A stretch of 9,088 bases of DNA, from NCBI GenBank assembly GCA_944392065.1, contig CALXVO010000047.1, forward strand, positions 1-9,088, read 5' to 3'. Position numbers and translations under genes: made by a program. The notes under the pieces are model-generated. The model had not been told where the DNA came from and ran no database searches. It saw only the letters and a program-made list of their open reading frames with translations. Positions 1 through 6,710 of this stretch are shown here, piece after piece (within the stretch, counting starts at the first letter, position 1; each line of letters opens with the position of its first letter). The DNA is from an uncultured Clostridia bacterium. GTDB lineage: Bacteria; Bacillota; Clostridia; TANB77; CAG-508.

Positions 1-3
1 GGC

Positions 4-67
4 TGTGCATATTCGCGAAGCGAAATGCACATGTGGACGTCGAAATCTTCGATTTCGTTAACGTCCA
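4..67. repeat. Two tandem bulged palindromes downstream of the debranching enzyme gene
   Basis: Hairpin 1 (4-31) has outer arms TGTGCAT/ATGCACA and inner arms TTCGC/GCGAA around a GAA loop, with one unpaired A at 11. Hairpin 2 (34-67) has outer arms TGGACGT/ACGTCCA and inner arms CGAAATC/GATTTCG around a TTC loop, with three unpaired bases (TTA, 58-60) on the 3' side. Read in opposite orientations, both have a TTC loop and a bulge between inner and outer arms on the 3' side, so they form an inverted pair. They start 26 bases after the debranching enzyme stop. Neither is followed by a U run on the minus strand. The short T-rich stretch after 67 would give at best a weak plus-strand terminator. 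The pairing is seen directly; their role is unknown. Confidence 0.75.
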
Positions 68-92
68 ATTTTCTTATCAATCGTAAATAATT

Positions 93-989
93 TTAAAGTA
101 TTATTCTAAATACTTCTCCCACACTCCAAGCTTGAAATTTTGTTCCTTGTGGCAGATATTTTTTATTTTCAATATCATATAGTTCACAAATGCTACCTAC
201 GCTACCACCATTGTTCATTTCTTCAATAAATACTTTTTTAACATTTTCTCTAAATTCATTTATCTTGTTTTCTAGTTTCTTCCTGTCTGCTTTATTTTTT
301 TCTGCTTTTATCATATTTTTTAAAGTATCGTAATATAGTCCTAAAAGCCATGGCCATATAACTCCTTGGTGATAGCTCATATCTCGTTTTATCATATCGC
401 CTTCATATCTTTCTCTGTATCCTGGTTCCCCTTTTGCTAGAGTTCGTAAACCATATGGTGTAAGCAATTTTTTTTCTACTGTGTTTAGCATTTCTTTTGC
501 TTCTTCTGATGTAACTTCCATCACAGGATATGAAAGAGATGTTGCAAATAATTGGTTTGGCCTTATTCTAGAATCTCCTAAAACATCATATAGGCATTTT
601 CTTTTTTTGTTATAGAATTTTTCATTGAAACTTTTTTTACATTTTTTGGCTAAATCTGCATATCTTCTTGCGTCTTCTTTTCCTCTCATTAATATTGTTA
701 ATTCTTCCATTATTTTTAATGCATTATACCACATGCTGTTTACTTCTACTGCTTTTCCATTTCTAGGAGTAACAACAAAGTCTCCAATTTTTGCATCCAT
801 CCATGTATTTTGGATATTTTCTGTTCCTGATGAAATAAGGAAATCTTTATCCATATAGATATTATTTCCGTCTATATCTATTCTATTTTGATATGCATTC
901 ATTATTTTCATTAAAGAAGGATAAATATTTTCCTTTACCCATTCATATTCATTTGTGTAGTTTAAAAATTTTTTTACCTGTTCAAACAA
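93..989 (-). CDS. Glycogen debranching enzyme (amylo-alpha-1,6-glucosidase), C-terminal part, separated by a frameshift
   Basis: This is the C-terminal catalytic (alpha/alpha-barrel) half of a bacterial amylo-alpha-1,6-glucosidase of the GDE_C type, which removes alpha-1,6 branches from glycogen-like glucans in the cytoplasm. Recognisable family blocks, in order, are WMDAKIGDFVVTPRNGK, VEVNSMWYNAL, IRPNQLFATSLSYPVM, LLTPYGLRTLA, YHQGVIWPWLLGLYYD and a terminal AWSVGEVFRI. The ATG at 989 has no convincing ribosome binding site. The same frame stays open upstream to about 1047 and encodes a continuation of the enzyme (YSGYDGRPLYNSVDASLLL), which joins the N-terminal fragment encoded at 1030-2121. 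The piece is therefore the rest of one broken gene, not an independent gene. Family confidence is high. Whether the product is made depends on the frameshift being real. Confidence 0.9.
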   Translation of the reverse strand: MFEQVKKFLNYTNEYEWVKENIYPSLMKIMNAYQNRIDIDGNNIYMDKDFLISSGTENIQNTWMDAKIGDFVVTPRNGKAVEVNSMWYNALKIMEELTILMRGKEDARRYADLAKKCKKSFNEKFYNKKRKCLYDVLGDSRIRPNQLFATSLSYPVMEVTSEEAKEMLNTVEKKLLTPYGLRTLAKGEPGYRERYEGDMIKRDMSYHQGVIWPWLLGLYYDTLKNMIKAEKNKADRKKLENKINEFRENVKKVFIEEMNNGGSVGSICELYDIENKKYLPQGTKFQAWSVGEVFRIIL

Positions 990-1029
990 TAGTAAAGAGG
1001 CATCAACGCTATTGTATAGTGGTCTTCCA

Positions 1030-2121
1030 TCATATCCAGAGTAACCGATTTGGTACTAATCCATATTTCATGTCACGTATACAAGTTAATAATACTTCTT
1101 TAGCTTCTTCAAATCTTTTTGTTTTTAATAAGAGCCCTTCAAAGGAGATTAATGAGTCTCTTCCCCAGTCTAAAAACCAGTGGTATCCTGCAATTATTGT
1201 ATATAGTGCAAAAGATGGTCTATATACTACAAAATTGTCTGTTGCAATTATAAAGTTTTTAACTAGATTAATATAGTTTACATCTTTTGATTCTTTCTTT
1301 TTGTCATCTAAATAGTCTGTATTATATATAAGTGTACTTAGCCTTATAATTTCTTTATTTATCAAATCTTTTGCATCAAGTTCTTCTATGTTTTGCTCTA
1401 GTGAGCATACGAAAGTTATATATTTTTCTTCATTTGGTTCTATATCAACTTCATACACTCCTGGAACTATGTGATTTTCTGTGGCTGCTTGTCCTCGCTT
1501 TTCTTCTTCTATGTAATACATATTTCTAAATATGTCATTATCATGTTTCACATATTTTCCTTCTGACAAGCAAGTATATATAGGAGTTTGTGAATTATTG
1601 CCTAGTATCAATTTAACTTTATTATTTTCGATTTCTTGGTTCAAATTAAATTCTTCACTTGTATTTGTTACATGGAAACCTCTAAAGTTTACTATTGGTG
1701 CTAAAGTTAGTTTTGATCTTTTTTCTCCATTTTTTATGTAATAATACACTGCTACTGTATTTTTTCCATGTTCCATACATATAAATTTCTTTATTAGCAT
1801 ATCTTCTATCTGATAAGTGAATATTGGTATATATTCTTTTTCGAAACTTACTAGATTTTTATATCCATCTGAAATATAATCCTTACAAACATTAGTATAT
1901 AAATTATACTTTTTCCCTGCTAGCTCTACACTTTCATCCAATTTGGATAATATTACTTGTCTATTTCCGGGTGGCATTAATGGTGCTATCAAAAGTCCAT
2001 GATATTTACGTGTATTCGCTCCAATTATTGTAGAACTACTATATCCTCCTATTCCGTTGGTTATTAACCATTCCCTCTTTAGTCCTTCTTCTAAAGATAT
2101 TTTTTCTTTTTCGTATTTCAT
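1030..2121 (-). CDS. Glycogen debranching enzyme (amylo-alpha-1,6-glucosidase), N-terminal part, ends early at a frameshift
   Basis: This is the N-terminal domain (bacterial GDE_N type) and the start of the catalytic domain of an amylo-alpha-1,6-glucosidase. The family signature EWLITNGIGGYSSSTIIGAN followed by TRKYHGLL lies near residues 17-44, and the entry to the catalytic barrel reads AGYHWFLDWGRDSLISFEGL near residues 312-331. The ATG at 2121 follows a good GGAGG and lies 38 bases after the yvcK-like stop, so the gene is probably co-transcribed with murB and yvcK. The last residues (LLWI) are out of frame. Removing one base at 1043-1047 joins this frame to the 93-989 part and gives 675 residues, a normal length for the family. 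Glycogen breakdown or remodelling is the expected role if the protein is intact. Confidence 0.92.
   Translation of the reverse strand: MKYEKEKISLEEGLKREWLITNGIGGYSSSTIIGANTRKYHGLLIAPLMPPGNRQVILSKLDESVELAGKKYNLYTNVCKDYISDGYKNLVSFEKEYIPIFTYQIEDMLIKKFICMEHGKNTVAVYYYIKNGEKRSKLTLAPIVNFRGFHVTNTSEEFNLNQEIENNKVKLILGNNSQTPIYTCLSEGKYVKHDNDIFRNMYYIEEEKRGQAATENHIVPGVYEVDIEPNEEKYITFVCSLEQNIEELDAKDLINKEIIRLSTLIYNTDYLDDKKKESKDVNYINLVKNFIIATDNFVVYRPSFALYTIIAGYHWFLDWGRDSLISFEGLLLKTKRFEEAKEVLLTCIRDMKYGLVPNRLLWI
1043..1047 (-). other. Single-base frameshift site in the debranching enzyme gene
   Basis: On the minus strand the reading is CCA AAT CGG TTA CTC TGG ATA TGA. Dropping one T gives AAT CGG TAC TCT GGA (PNRYSG). 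Dropping the C instead gives AAT GGT TAC TCT GGA (PNGYSG). Either choice reads on into clear enzyme sequence (YDGRPLYNSVDASLLLFEQ). By my scan, CGG is used as an in-frame codon nowhere else in the window's genes. This favours an extra C that created an artificial CGG. There is no long homopolymer here, so it is not a typical homopolymer error. Confidence 0.85.
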
Positions 2122-2159
2122 TTGTTTTCCTCCATCATTATATTATTTTTAGAGTGTAT

Positions 2160-3710
2160 TTAATGTTTTTTGTCTAAGACTTTACTTTTTCTAGCATTTG
2201 TTTTATCGTTTTTTTGCATTTTTTCCTTTTGTTTTAAATCTGCTTCTTTTATGGACTGTATTCTATCATTATATTTTTCAAAAAATTTGCTTTTTCCATG
2301 TCTCTGATTATTTTTCTTTTCTTTTTTTATTGTTTCCTTATTCTCTTTTTCCTTTTCCTTTAACGATTTTTTACTATCTTTTAGCTTATTACTAAGCATC
2401 ATATATTGTGCATTATTTTCCATGTTATTGAATTTTAAATCATCACATATTAGCTGTATAATTGATGCTGCTATTGCATCTGGATTATGACGTATATAGC
2501 CATTTTCTATATGTGATAATTTTCTTTGAATAAGGTATACTCCTTCAACTTTTACTTTTGAAACATCTTGTTCAACAAGTTCAGAACCTTCCATATTATA
2601 TTTTCTAATATATTCAGGTACAATTTCTCCTGTGTCATACATGCAATACTCAATAACGCCTTTTCCTACATGTTCATTTATAGCTTTAATATGTTCTGAT
2701 AAAGAATAATTATCTGTTTGTCCTGGTTCTGTCATTAAGTTACTCACATATACTTTAAAAGCTTTACTGTCTTTTATTGCTTTTGCAACTCCTTTTACCA
2801 ATAAGTTTGGTATTACATTAGTATACAAACTTCCAGGTCCAATTATTATGGCATCAGCCTCCATAATTGCTTCTATAACACCTGGTGCGGGCTTACAATT
2901 TGATGGATTGATAAATATTCTACTTATCTTACAGGTTTTGTTGTTCATTACTTCTGGTATTTTATCTTTACTTTCTATAACTGTACCATCTTCTAATTCT
3001 GCACATATTTTTATTTCTTCCATTGTTACAGGCAATACTTTTCCTGTTATATTAAATATATTTTCAGATTGTTTTACTGACTCTGTAAAATCTTTATATA
3101 AATCTTGCATAGCTAGAAAATATATATCACTAAAAGATAAATTTTTAAGTTTTCCATATTTAAATTTAAAATTCATCAAGCTTTCCATTGCTTCCTCTTT
3201 TGAAGAAAGGGCAACAATGCTTTCCTTTATGTCATCTAATGGTAGAGTTTCTAATAATTTTCTTGACTCTGTTTTTTGTTCTCCATAATCAGATACAGTA
3301 ACAATTGCAGTAATATTGTCTGTATAATTTTTTAAACCTCTTAGAACTGAATTTAGCCCAGTTCCACCACCAATGGCCACGACCTTTGGCCCTTGATTAT
3401 ATACTCTTTTATTGAATATTAGTGTTTTAACATTTGACTTTTCGTCCTTTAGCCTCCTATCTGTATCTTCTACCAATATTTCTAGTGTTCTCTTTTGAAT
3501 TGCTATAATACTATATATGATACATATAAATCCAATAACAAAAATTGTTGCTATTTTGGCTAGATTCATAAATTCGAGTTGGCTACTTGTTAATATTTCT
3601 GCCATTCCATATAGGCAAAGCAGTATTCCAATTATGATAAGGAATATCCATCTTTTAATTTTTGTATTCGATTTAAACCATCTAAAAAAACCTTTCATTT
3701 TTGTTTTCAT
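2160..3710 (-). CDS. yvcK: YvcK/CofD-like protein with N-terminal membrane anchor and lysine-rich tail
   Basis: This 516-residue protein belongs to the YvcK (gluconeogenesis factor) branch of the CofD-like family. In Bacillus, YvcK binds UDP-sugars and links carbon metabolism to cell-wall synthesis. Two membrane segments are visible (about 21-40 and 50-71), as in other clostridial members. The CofD-like core begins with the glycine-rich loop KVVAIGGGTGLNSVLRGL (109-126) and includes NPSNCKPAPGVIEAI, ADAIIIGPGSLYTNVIPNL and YVSNLMTEPGQTDNYS. The usual TVADDGGSSGRLR loop is replaced by TVSDYGEQKTESR (138-150), and HSFGN by LSFSD, so substrate binding may differ. From about residue 446 the tail is a lysine/glutamate-rich, probably disordered or coiled extension. 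The ATG at 3710 follows AGGAAGG. murB lies 78 bases upstream, as in many Firmicutes, but rapZ and whiA are absent. Confidence 0.9.
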   Translation of the reverse strand: MKTKMKGFFRWFKSNTKIKRWIFLIIIGILLCLYGMAEILTSSQLEFMNLAKIATIFVIGFICIIYSIIAIQKRTLEILVEDTDRRLKDEKSNVKTLIFNKRVYNQGPKVVAIGGGTGLNSVLRGLKNYTDNITAIVTVSDYGEQKTESRKLLETLPLDDIKESIVALSSKEEAMESLMNFKFKYGKLKNLSFSDIYFLAMQDLYKDFTESVKQSENIFNITGKVLPVTMEEIKICAELEDGTVIESKDKIPEVMNNKTCKISRIFINPSNCKPAPGVIEAIMEADAIIIGPGSLYTNVIPNLLVKGVAKAIKDSKAFKVYVSNLMTEPGQTDNYSLSEHIKAINEHVGKGVIEYCMYDTGEIVPEYIRKYNMEGSELVEQDVSKVKVEGVYLIQRKLSHIENGYIRHNPDAIAASIIQLICDDLKFNNMENNAQYMMLSNKLKDSKKSLKEKEKENKETIKKEKKNNQRHGKSKFFEKYNDRIQSIKEADLKQKEKMQKNDKTNARKSKVLDKKH

Positions 3711-3788
3711 TCCTTCCTAAACTTCATTTTCGTACTTACATCTTCTTCTCATACTATTTAATAACAATTTTAATATTGTTCTACATTA

Positions 3789-4781
3789 TTATTCACCTAA
3801 TACTTCTATTTCTAAGCTAATGCATTTTTGTTTTTTTTCAAATACTACTTTTTTTACATAGGCTATTAAATCTAATATATCTTGTGCAGTAGCCTCCCCA
3901 GTATTTATAATAAAACCTGCATGTTTTTCAGAAACCTGTGCTCCTCCTATTGTATATCCTTTTAATCCACATTCATCAATTAATTTGGCTGTTATATAGT
4001 CTTCTCCTCGTTTAAAAGTACTTCCTGCACTTGGCATGCTTGGTTGTTTTTCTCTTCTGCTTTTGTTTAATTCTTCCATCTTATTTTTTATTTCTTCTAT
4101 GTTTCCATAAGATAATTTTAGTTTTGTCTCTAATATAACATATCTCTTATCTGCAAATATACTATCCCTATATGTAAATTCTTGTTCTTGATTATTTAAT
4201 TCTAGGATTTCAGGTTCATCTGATTTTTCCACTATTTCAGTAATTTCAATATCGTCAATATTAGTCGTTTCCGCAAGCATGTAGTATCGTTTTAAATCCA
4301 TACACTTGGTAGAAACTACAATATCTTTCATTTCCTTTCCATAAGCACCTGCATTCATTTTGACTGCTCCACCAATGGTTCCAGGTATTCCAGAGGCAAA
4401 CTCAAACCCTGTTATACTATTTTTTTGCAATTCTTGTGCAAGTTTAGCAATTCCCATACCTGCTCCTACTGTAACCAGTACTTCATTGTTCTGAATAGGT
4501 TCTATTTTCATTTCTTCAAATTCCACTTTTACAACAATTCCTCTAATCCCTTTATCTTTTACTAAAATATTACTTCCGTTTCCTATAATTGTCATATGGA
4601 CATTATTTTTCTTTGCAATTTTTATAACATATTTTAACTCATCTATATTTTTCACTTTTATAAATATGTCTGCATTCCCCCCTACTTTAAAAGAGGTATG
4701 TCTACTCATTGGTTCATTCATATGTATTTGTTCTGAAGAAATTTCCTTTGTTAGTATTTGACATAATTCTTCTATTTTCAA
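3789..4781 (-). CDS. murB: UDP-N-acetylenolpyruvoylglucosamine reductase
   Basis: MurB is the cytoplasmic FAD- and NADPH-dependent enzyme that reduces UDP-GlcNAc-enolpyruvate to UDP-MurNAc in peptidoglycan synthesis. FAD-binding blocks are NTERMINAL RHTSFKVGGNADIF (28-40), IGNGSNILVKDKGIRGIVV (66-84) and GIPGTIGGAVKMNAGAYG (131-148). Catalytic positions of the family are visible as Arg205 in TYRDS, Ser254 in SAGSTFKR and the C-terminal acidic residue in LEIEVLGE. The TYRDS form lacks the long insertion of E. coli-type MurB, so this is the type II form. At 330 residues it is somewhat long because of about 25 extra acidic residues near 164-190, just before the catalytic arginine loop. The start is TTG at 4781, eight bases after a perfect GGAGG. 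No nearby ATG fits the conserved N-terminus better. Confidence 0.97.
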   Translation of the reverse strand: MKIEELCQILTKEISSEQIHMNEPMSRHTSFKVGGNADIFIKVKNIDELKYVIKIAKKNNVHMTIIGNGSNILVKDKGIRGIVVKVEFEEMKIEPIQNNEVLVTVGAGMGIAKLAQELQKNSITGFEFASGIPGTIGGAVKMNAGAYGKEMKDIVVSTKCMDLKRYYMLAETTNIDDIEITEIVEKSDEPEILELNNQEQEFTYRDSIFADKRYVILETKLKLSYGNIEEIKNKMEELNKSRREKQPSMPSAGSTFKRGEDYITAKLIDECGLKGYTIGGAQVSEKHAGFIINTGEATAQDILDLIAYVKKVVFEKKQKCISLEIEVLGE

Positions 4782-4786
4782 GTTCT

Positions 4787-4796
4787 AATCCTCCTA
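4787..4796 (-). promoter_or_regulatory. Ribosome binding site that sets the TTG start of murB
   Basis: AGGAGG on the minus strand lies eight bases before TTG at 4781. There is no ATG at suitable spacing, so the TTG start is well supported. A TTG start lowers initiation efficiency in general, but the strong Shine-Dalgarno sequence may compensate. Confidence 0.8.
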
Positions 4797-4850
4797 TAAA
4801 AAATTAAAATTAATATTTTATTGTATACAAAAATCTAATCTTTCATATTT

Positions 4851-4859
4851 ATCTTAGCA
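4851..4859 (-). promoter_or_regulatory. Possible extended -10 promoter for murB-yvcK-debranching enzyme
   Basis: The minus strand reads TGC TAAGAT, which fits an extended -10 element (TGN then a hexamer with four of six TATAAT matches). It lies about 70 bases before the murB start and downstream of the tRNA terminator. No good -35 hexamer stands 17 bases upstream, so the call rests on the extended -10 alone. A TACAAT nearer the gene is an alternative. The region is very AT-rich and chance matches are common. Confidence 0.3.
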
Positions 4860-4945
4860 GAGATTTTTATTCATTATCACAAAAAATTTCTCTAAATATA
4901 AAATTACAAATAGATTTTATCATTTTTAGCTATATTTTACAATAG

Positions 4946-4977
4946 TAAAAAAATAATTCCCACTATAGAGAATTATT
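4946..4977 (-). terminator. Intrinsic terminator after sdaA-tRNA-Ser
   Basis: An 8-bp stem (GAATTATT at 4970-4977 with AATAATTC at 4952-4959) has a 10-base loop. On the minus strand it is followed by a run of mostly U (complement of 4946-4953). It lies eight bases after the tRNA CCA end, so it would end the sdaA-tRNA transcript. The other side of the stem is also T-rich, so it could work in both directions. Confidence 0.75.
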
Positions 4978-4984
4978 TTTTTTA

Positions 4985-5076
4985 TGGCGGAGTGAGTGGG
5001 ATTCGAACCCACGGCCCCCGAAATGAGGGTACTGCAGTTCCAGTGCAGCTCGTTATGACCACTTCGATATCACTCC
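4985..5076 (-). tRNA. tRNA-Ser (anticodon GGA)
   Basis: A complete 92-base class II tRNA with encoded CCA. The acceptor stem is GGAGTGA/TCACTCC with G as discriminator base. The D stem is TCG/CGA. The anticodon arm CTGCA/TGCAG encloses the loop CTGGAAC, which places GGA at positions 34-36 (serine codons UCC and UCU). There is a long variable arm (CCC/GGG core), and the T arm is GTGGG TTCGAAT CCCAC. The long variable arm and the anticodon agree on serine. The gene begins 11 bases after the sdaA stop with no terminator or promoter between, so it is probably released from the sdaA transcript by RNase P. Confidence 0.98.
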
Positions 5077-5087
5077 CCATTAATATT

Positions 5088-6317
5088 TTATTCTTCTAAA
5101 TCGTCATTATAATAATCGTTTTTACAATATTTTTTAGCCAGTCCTCCTTCGCTTGTTTCTTTATAATGACTTCCTAAATCTTTTCCTGTTTCATACATTG
5201 TTTCTACTACTAAATCAAACGAAATCTTTCTACCTTGATAAAGCAAAGATGCCATATTGGCTGCATCTATAGCACGAATAGCTGCTACTGCATTTCTCTC
5301 AATGCAAGGTATTTGAACATATCCATAGATTGGATCACAAGTTAATCCTAAATGATGTTCCATTGCTATTTCGGCAGCACATTCTATAGCGTCTATTGAA
5401 AATCTCTTTATATAAGCATAAGCTGCTGCTGCCATCGAGCATGCAGTTCCAACTTCAGCTTGGCAACCACATTCGGCTCCACTAATTGATGCATTTTCTT
5501 TTACTAAATTTCCAATTAATCCAGCTACTGCAATTCCTTCTATAATTTTTTCTTCATCTATTTTTTCTTCTGTTATTAAATAGTACAATACAGCTGGCAA
5601 TATTCCTGAAGCTCCACATGTAGGTGCTGTTACAATAATTTCGCCAGAAGCGTTTCTTTCACTTGTAGCATATGCATATGCTGTTAATAATCTGGTCTGT
5701 CTAAATTCTTTTGTTTCATTATCACTTATTGTATGAAAAAGCTTTTTTGCTTTTCTTTCTATTTGTAATCTTCCTGGAATTATTCCTTCTTCTTGTAGTC
5801 CTTGTTCTATACCTTTTTTCATTGTATTCCAAACTTCTTGTAAATATATCATTATATCTTTACCTTCTTGCTCGTAAATATATTGTAATAATGATATGTT
5901 TCTTTTTTTACATTCATTTGATATTTCCTGAAAGGTAGTATGAGAATAAATATCTTTCTCTTCTACTATCTGTTCTCCTTCTATTTGTATGCTACCGCCT
6001 CCAATGGAATAAACTCGCATCTTTCCTATTTCTTCTTCGTTTTTGTATGCTACTAAATCCATAGTATTTGGATGATTTAATTCTTTTTCTTCTCTATTAA
6101 ATATAACTTCTACCTTTTTAGGTGCTAGTGCTTGTATAATTATCTTGTCTGTTAAGTGACCTTTTCCCGTATAAGCTAAAGAACCATATAATATAATTTT
6201 AAAAAAGTTTGCGTCTGGATATTTTTCTTGAAAAATTAATACTGCTTTTTTTGGTCCCATAGTATGAGAACTGGAAGGTCCGTTTCCAATTTTATATAAT
6301 TCTTTTATTGATTTCAT
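5088..6317 (-). CDS. sdaA: L-serine dehydratase (L-serine ammonia-lyase), iron-sulfur dependent, single chain
   Basis: A 409-residue cytoplasmic enzyme that deaminates L-serine to pyruvate and ammonia using an oxygen-sensitive [4Fe-4S] cluster, typical of anaerobes that use amino acids. The N-terminal beta-type domain starts with LYKIGNGPSSSHTMGP (7-22). The alpha-type catalytic domain carries VTAPTCGASGILPA (229-242) and the cysteines expected to bind the cluster: Cys285 in GCQAEVG, Cys327 in GLTCDP and Cys338 in VQIPCIERNA. Cys283 is an extra cysteine where relatives often have valine. The length matches the compact fused form of about 400 residues. The ATG at 6317 is preferred because it has AGGTG six bases upstream and gives the family's usual N-terminus. 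The GTG at 6326 lies inside that Shine-Dalgarno sequence. tRNA-Ser follows directly. Confidence 0.96.
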   Translation of the reverse strand: MKSIKELYKIGNGPSSSHTMGPKKAVLIFQEKYPDANFFKIILYGSLAYTGKGHLTDKIIIQALAPKKVEVIFNREEKELNHPNTMDLVAYKNEEEIGKMRVYSIGGGSIQIEGEQIVEEKDIYSHTTFQEISNECKKRNISLLQYIYEQEGKDIMIYLQEVWNTMKKGIEQGLQEEGIIPGRLQIERKAKKLFHTISDNETKEFRQTRLLTAYAYATSERNASGEIIVTAPTCGASGILPAVLYYLITEEKIDEEKIIEGIAVAGLIGNLVKENASISGAECGCQAEVGTACSMAAAAYAYIKRFSIDAIECAAEIAMEHHLGLTCDPIYGYVQIPCIERNAVAAIRAIDAANMASLLYQGRKISFDLVVETMYETGKDLGSHYKETSEGGLAKKYCKNDYYNDDLEE

Positions 6318-6323
6318 TTTTTT

Positions 6324-6329
6324 CACCTT
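6324..6329 (-). promoter_or_regulatory. Ribosome binding site that decides the sdaA start
   Basis: AAGGTG on the minus strand is followed by six A residues and then ATG at 6317. The upstream in-frame GTG at 6326 is part of this element and has no Shine-Dalgarno sequence of its own, so it is unlikely to be the start. Confidence 0.7.
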
Positions 6330-6344
6330 TTTTATCTTTTATAT

Positions 6345-6356
6345 ATACTATAGTAT
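6345..6356. promoter_or_regulatory. Perfect 12-bp palindrome in the sdaA leader
   Basis: ATACTATAGTAT is a perfect palindrome centred about 34 bases before the sdaA ATG. It falls between the predicted transcription start and the ribosome binding site. It could be an operator for a dimeric regulator, or part of an alternative -10 region. In AT-rich DNA a 12-bp palindrome may also arise by chance. Confidence 0.3.
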
Positions 6357-6384
6357 GCAAAATTTCTTCTATAAATACATTAAT

Positions 6385-6413
6385 AATTTAGCATATTTTT
6401 TTAGTTTTTGCAA
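6385..6413 (-). promoter_or_regulatory. Predicted promoter of sdaA
   Basis: The minus strand has TTGCAA (6408-6413), a 17-base spacer and TAAATT (6385-6390), preceded by TGC as in an extended -10. Transcription would start near 6378 and give a leader of about 60 bases. The candidate RNA promoter at 6837-6865 has the same hexamers, the same spacing and also a TGN before the -10. Confidence 0.6.
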
Positions 6414-6431
6414 GCCCTATAATGAGTCCAA

Positions 6432-6538
6432 GATAGCAAATTTTCAGATTGTCGACTCAATGCGTCGACAATTTGTGGAAAATTTTTATAAAAACTTAAA
6501 ATCTATACAAATTTCACATATTTTTACCATTTGCTATC
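6432..6538. repeat. Inverted repeat pair enclosing a strong palindrome upstream of sdaA
   Basis: Outer arms GATAGCAAAT (6432-6441) and ATTTGCTATC (6529-6538) are a perfect 10-bp inverted repeat. Inside lies ATTGTCGAC (6448-6456), a 7-base spacer and GTCGACAAT (6464-6472), a 9-bp stem that can be extended by three pairs if G-T is allowed. The inner palindrome is relatively G+C-rich for this region and sits about 35 bases upstream of the sdaA -35 hexamer. It may be an operator, a folded element or a remnant of a small mobile repeat. I see no coding potential that I trust in 6357-6592. Confidence 0.55.
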
Positions 6539-6592
6539 ATATCCTATATTTAAAATTATATAACATCTAATATAAAATTACTAGCGAACACG

Positions 6593-6624
6593 AAAAAAAA
6601 TAACAGATAATTTCTTATCTGTTA
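6593..6624 (-). terminator. Intrinsic terminator of the candidate small RNA
   Basis: A perfect 10-bp stem (TAACAGATAA/TTATCTGTTA, arms 6615-6624 and 6601-6610) has a GAAA tetraloop on the minus strand and is followed by eight U residues (complement of 6593-6600). This is a textbook minus-strand terminator. It would end either the candidate RNA or read-through from the 6881-8767 genes. Confidence 0.9.
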
Positions 6625-6710
6625 CTCTTTATGGCTCCTTTGCGAGAGACGTTTTCGAAAAGTCTATCACAAAAAAGTTACTTATTGTGTAAACAACAAG
6701 GTTCTGGGGT

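Noticed and set aside
4..67. CRISPR repeats or integron attC site
   Set aside because: There are only two hairpins with different arm sequences and no regular spacers, and they are too short and lack the conserved attC core sites.
1045..1047. Reassigned or unassigned CGG codon causing programmed +1 frameshifting
   Set aside because: Rarity of CGG makes the idea tempting, but a simple inserted C explains both the frameshift and the lone CGG, and no slippery sequence or stimulatory structure is evident.
3717..3752. Eleven-residue minus-strand upstream frame (MRRRCKYENEV) before the yvcK-like gene
   Set aside because: It has no Shine-Dalgarno sequence and no codon pattern or paired hairpins that would indicate attenuation. 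It probably arises by chance.
6355..6570. Plus-strand open frame of 71 codons opposite the sdaA control region
   Set aside because: It overlaps the sdaA promoter and palindromes, has no convincing ribosome binding site, and its translation resembles no family I know. Long chance frames are expected here.
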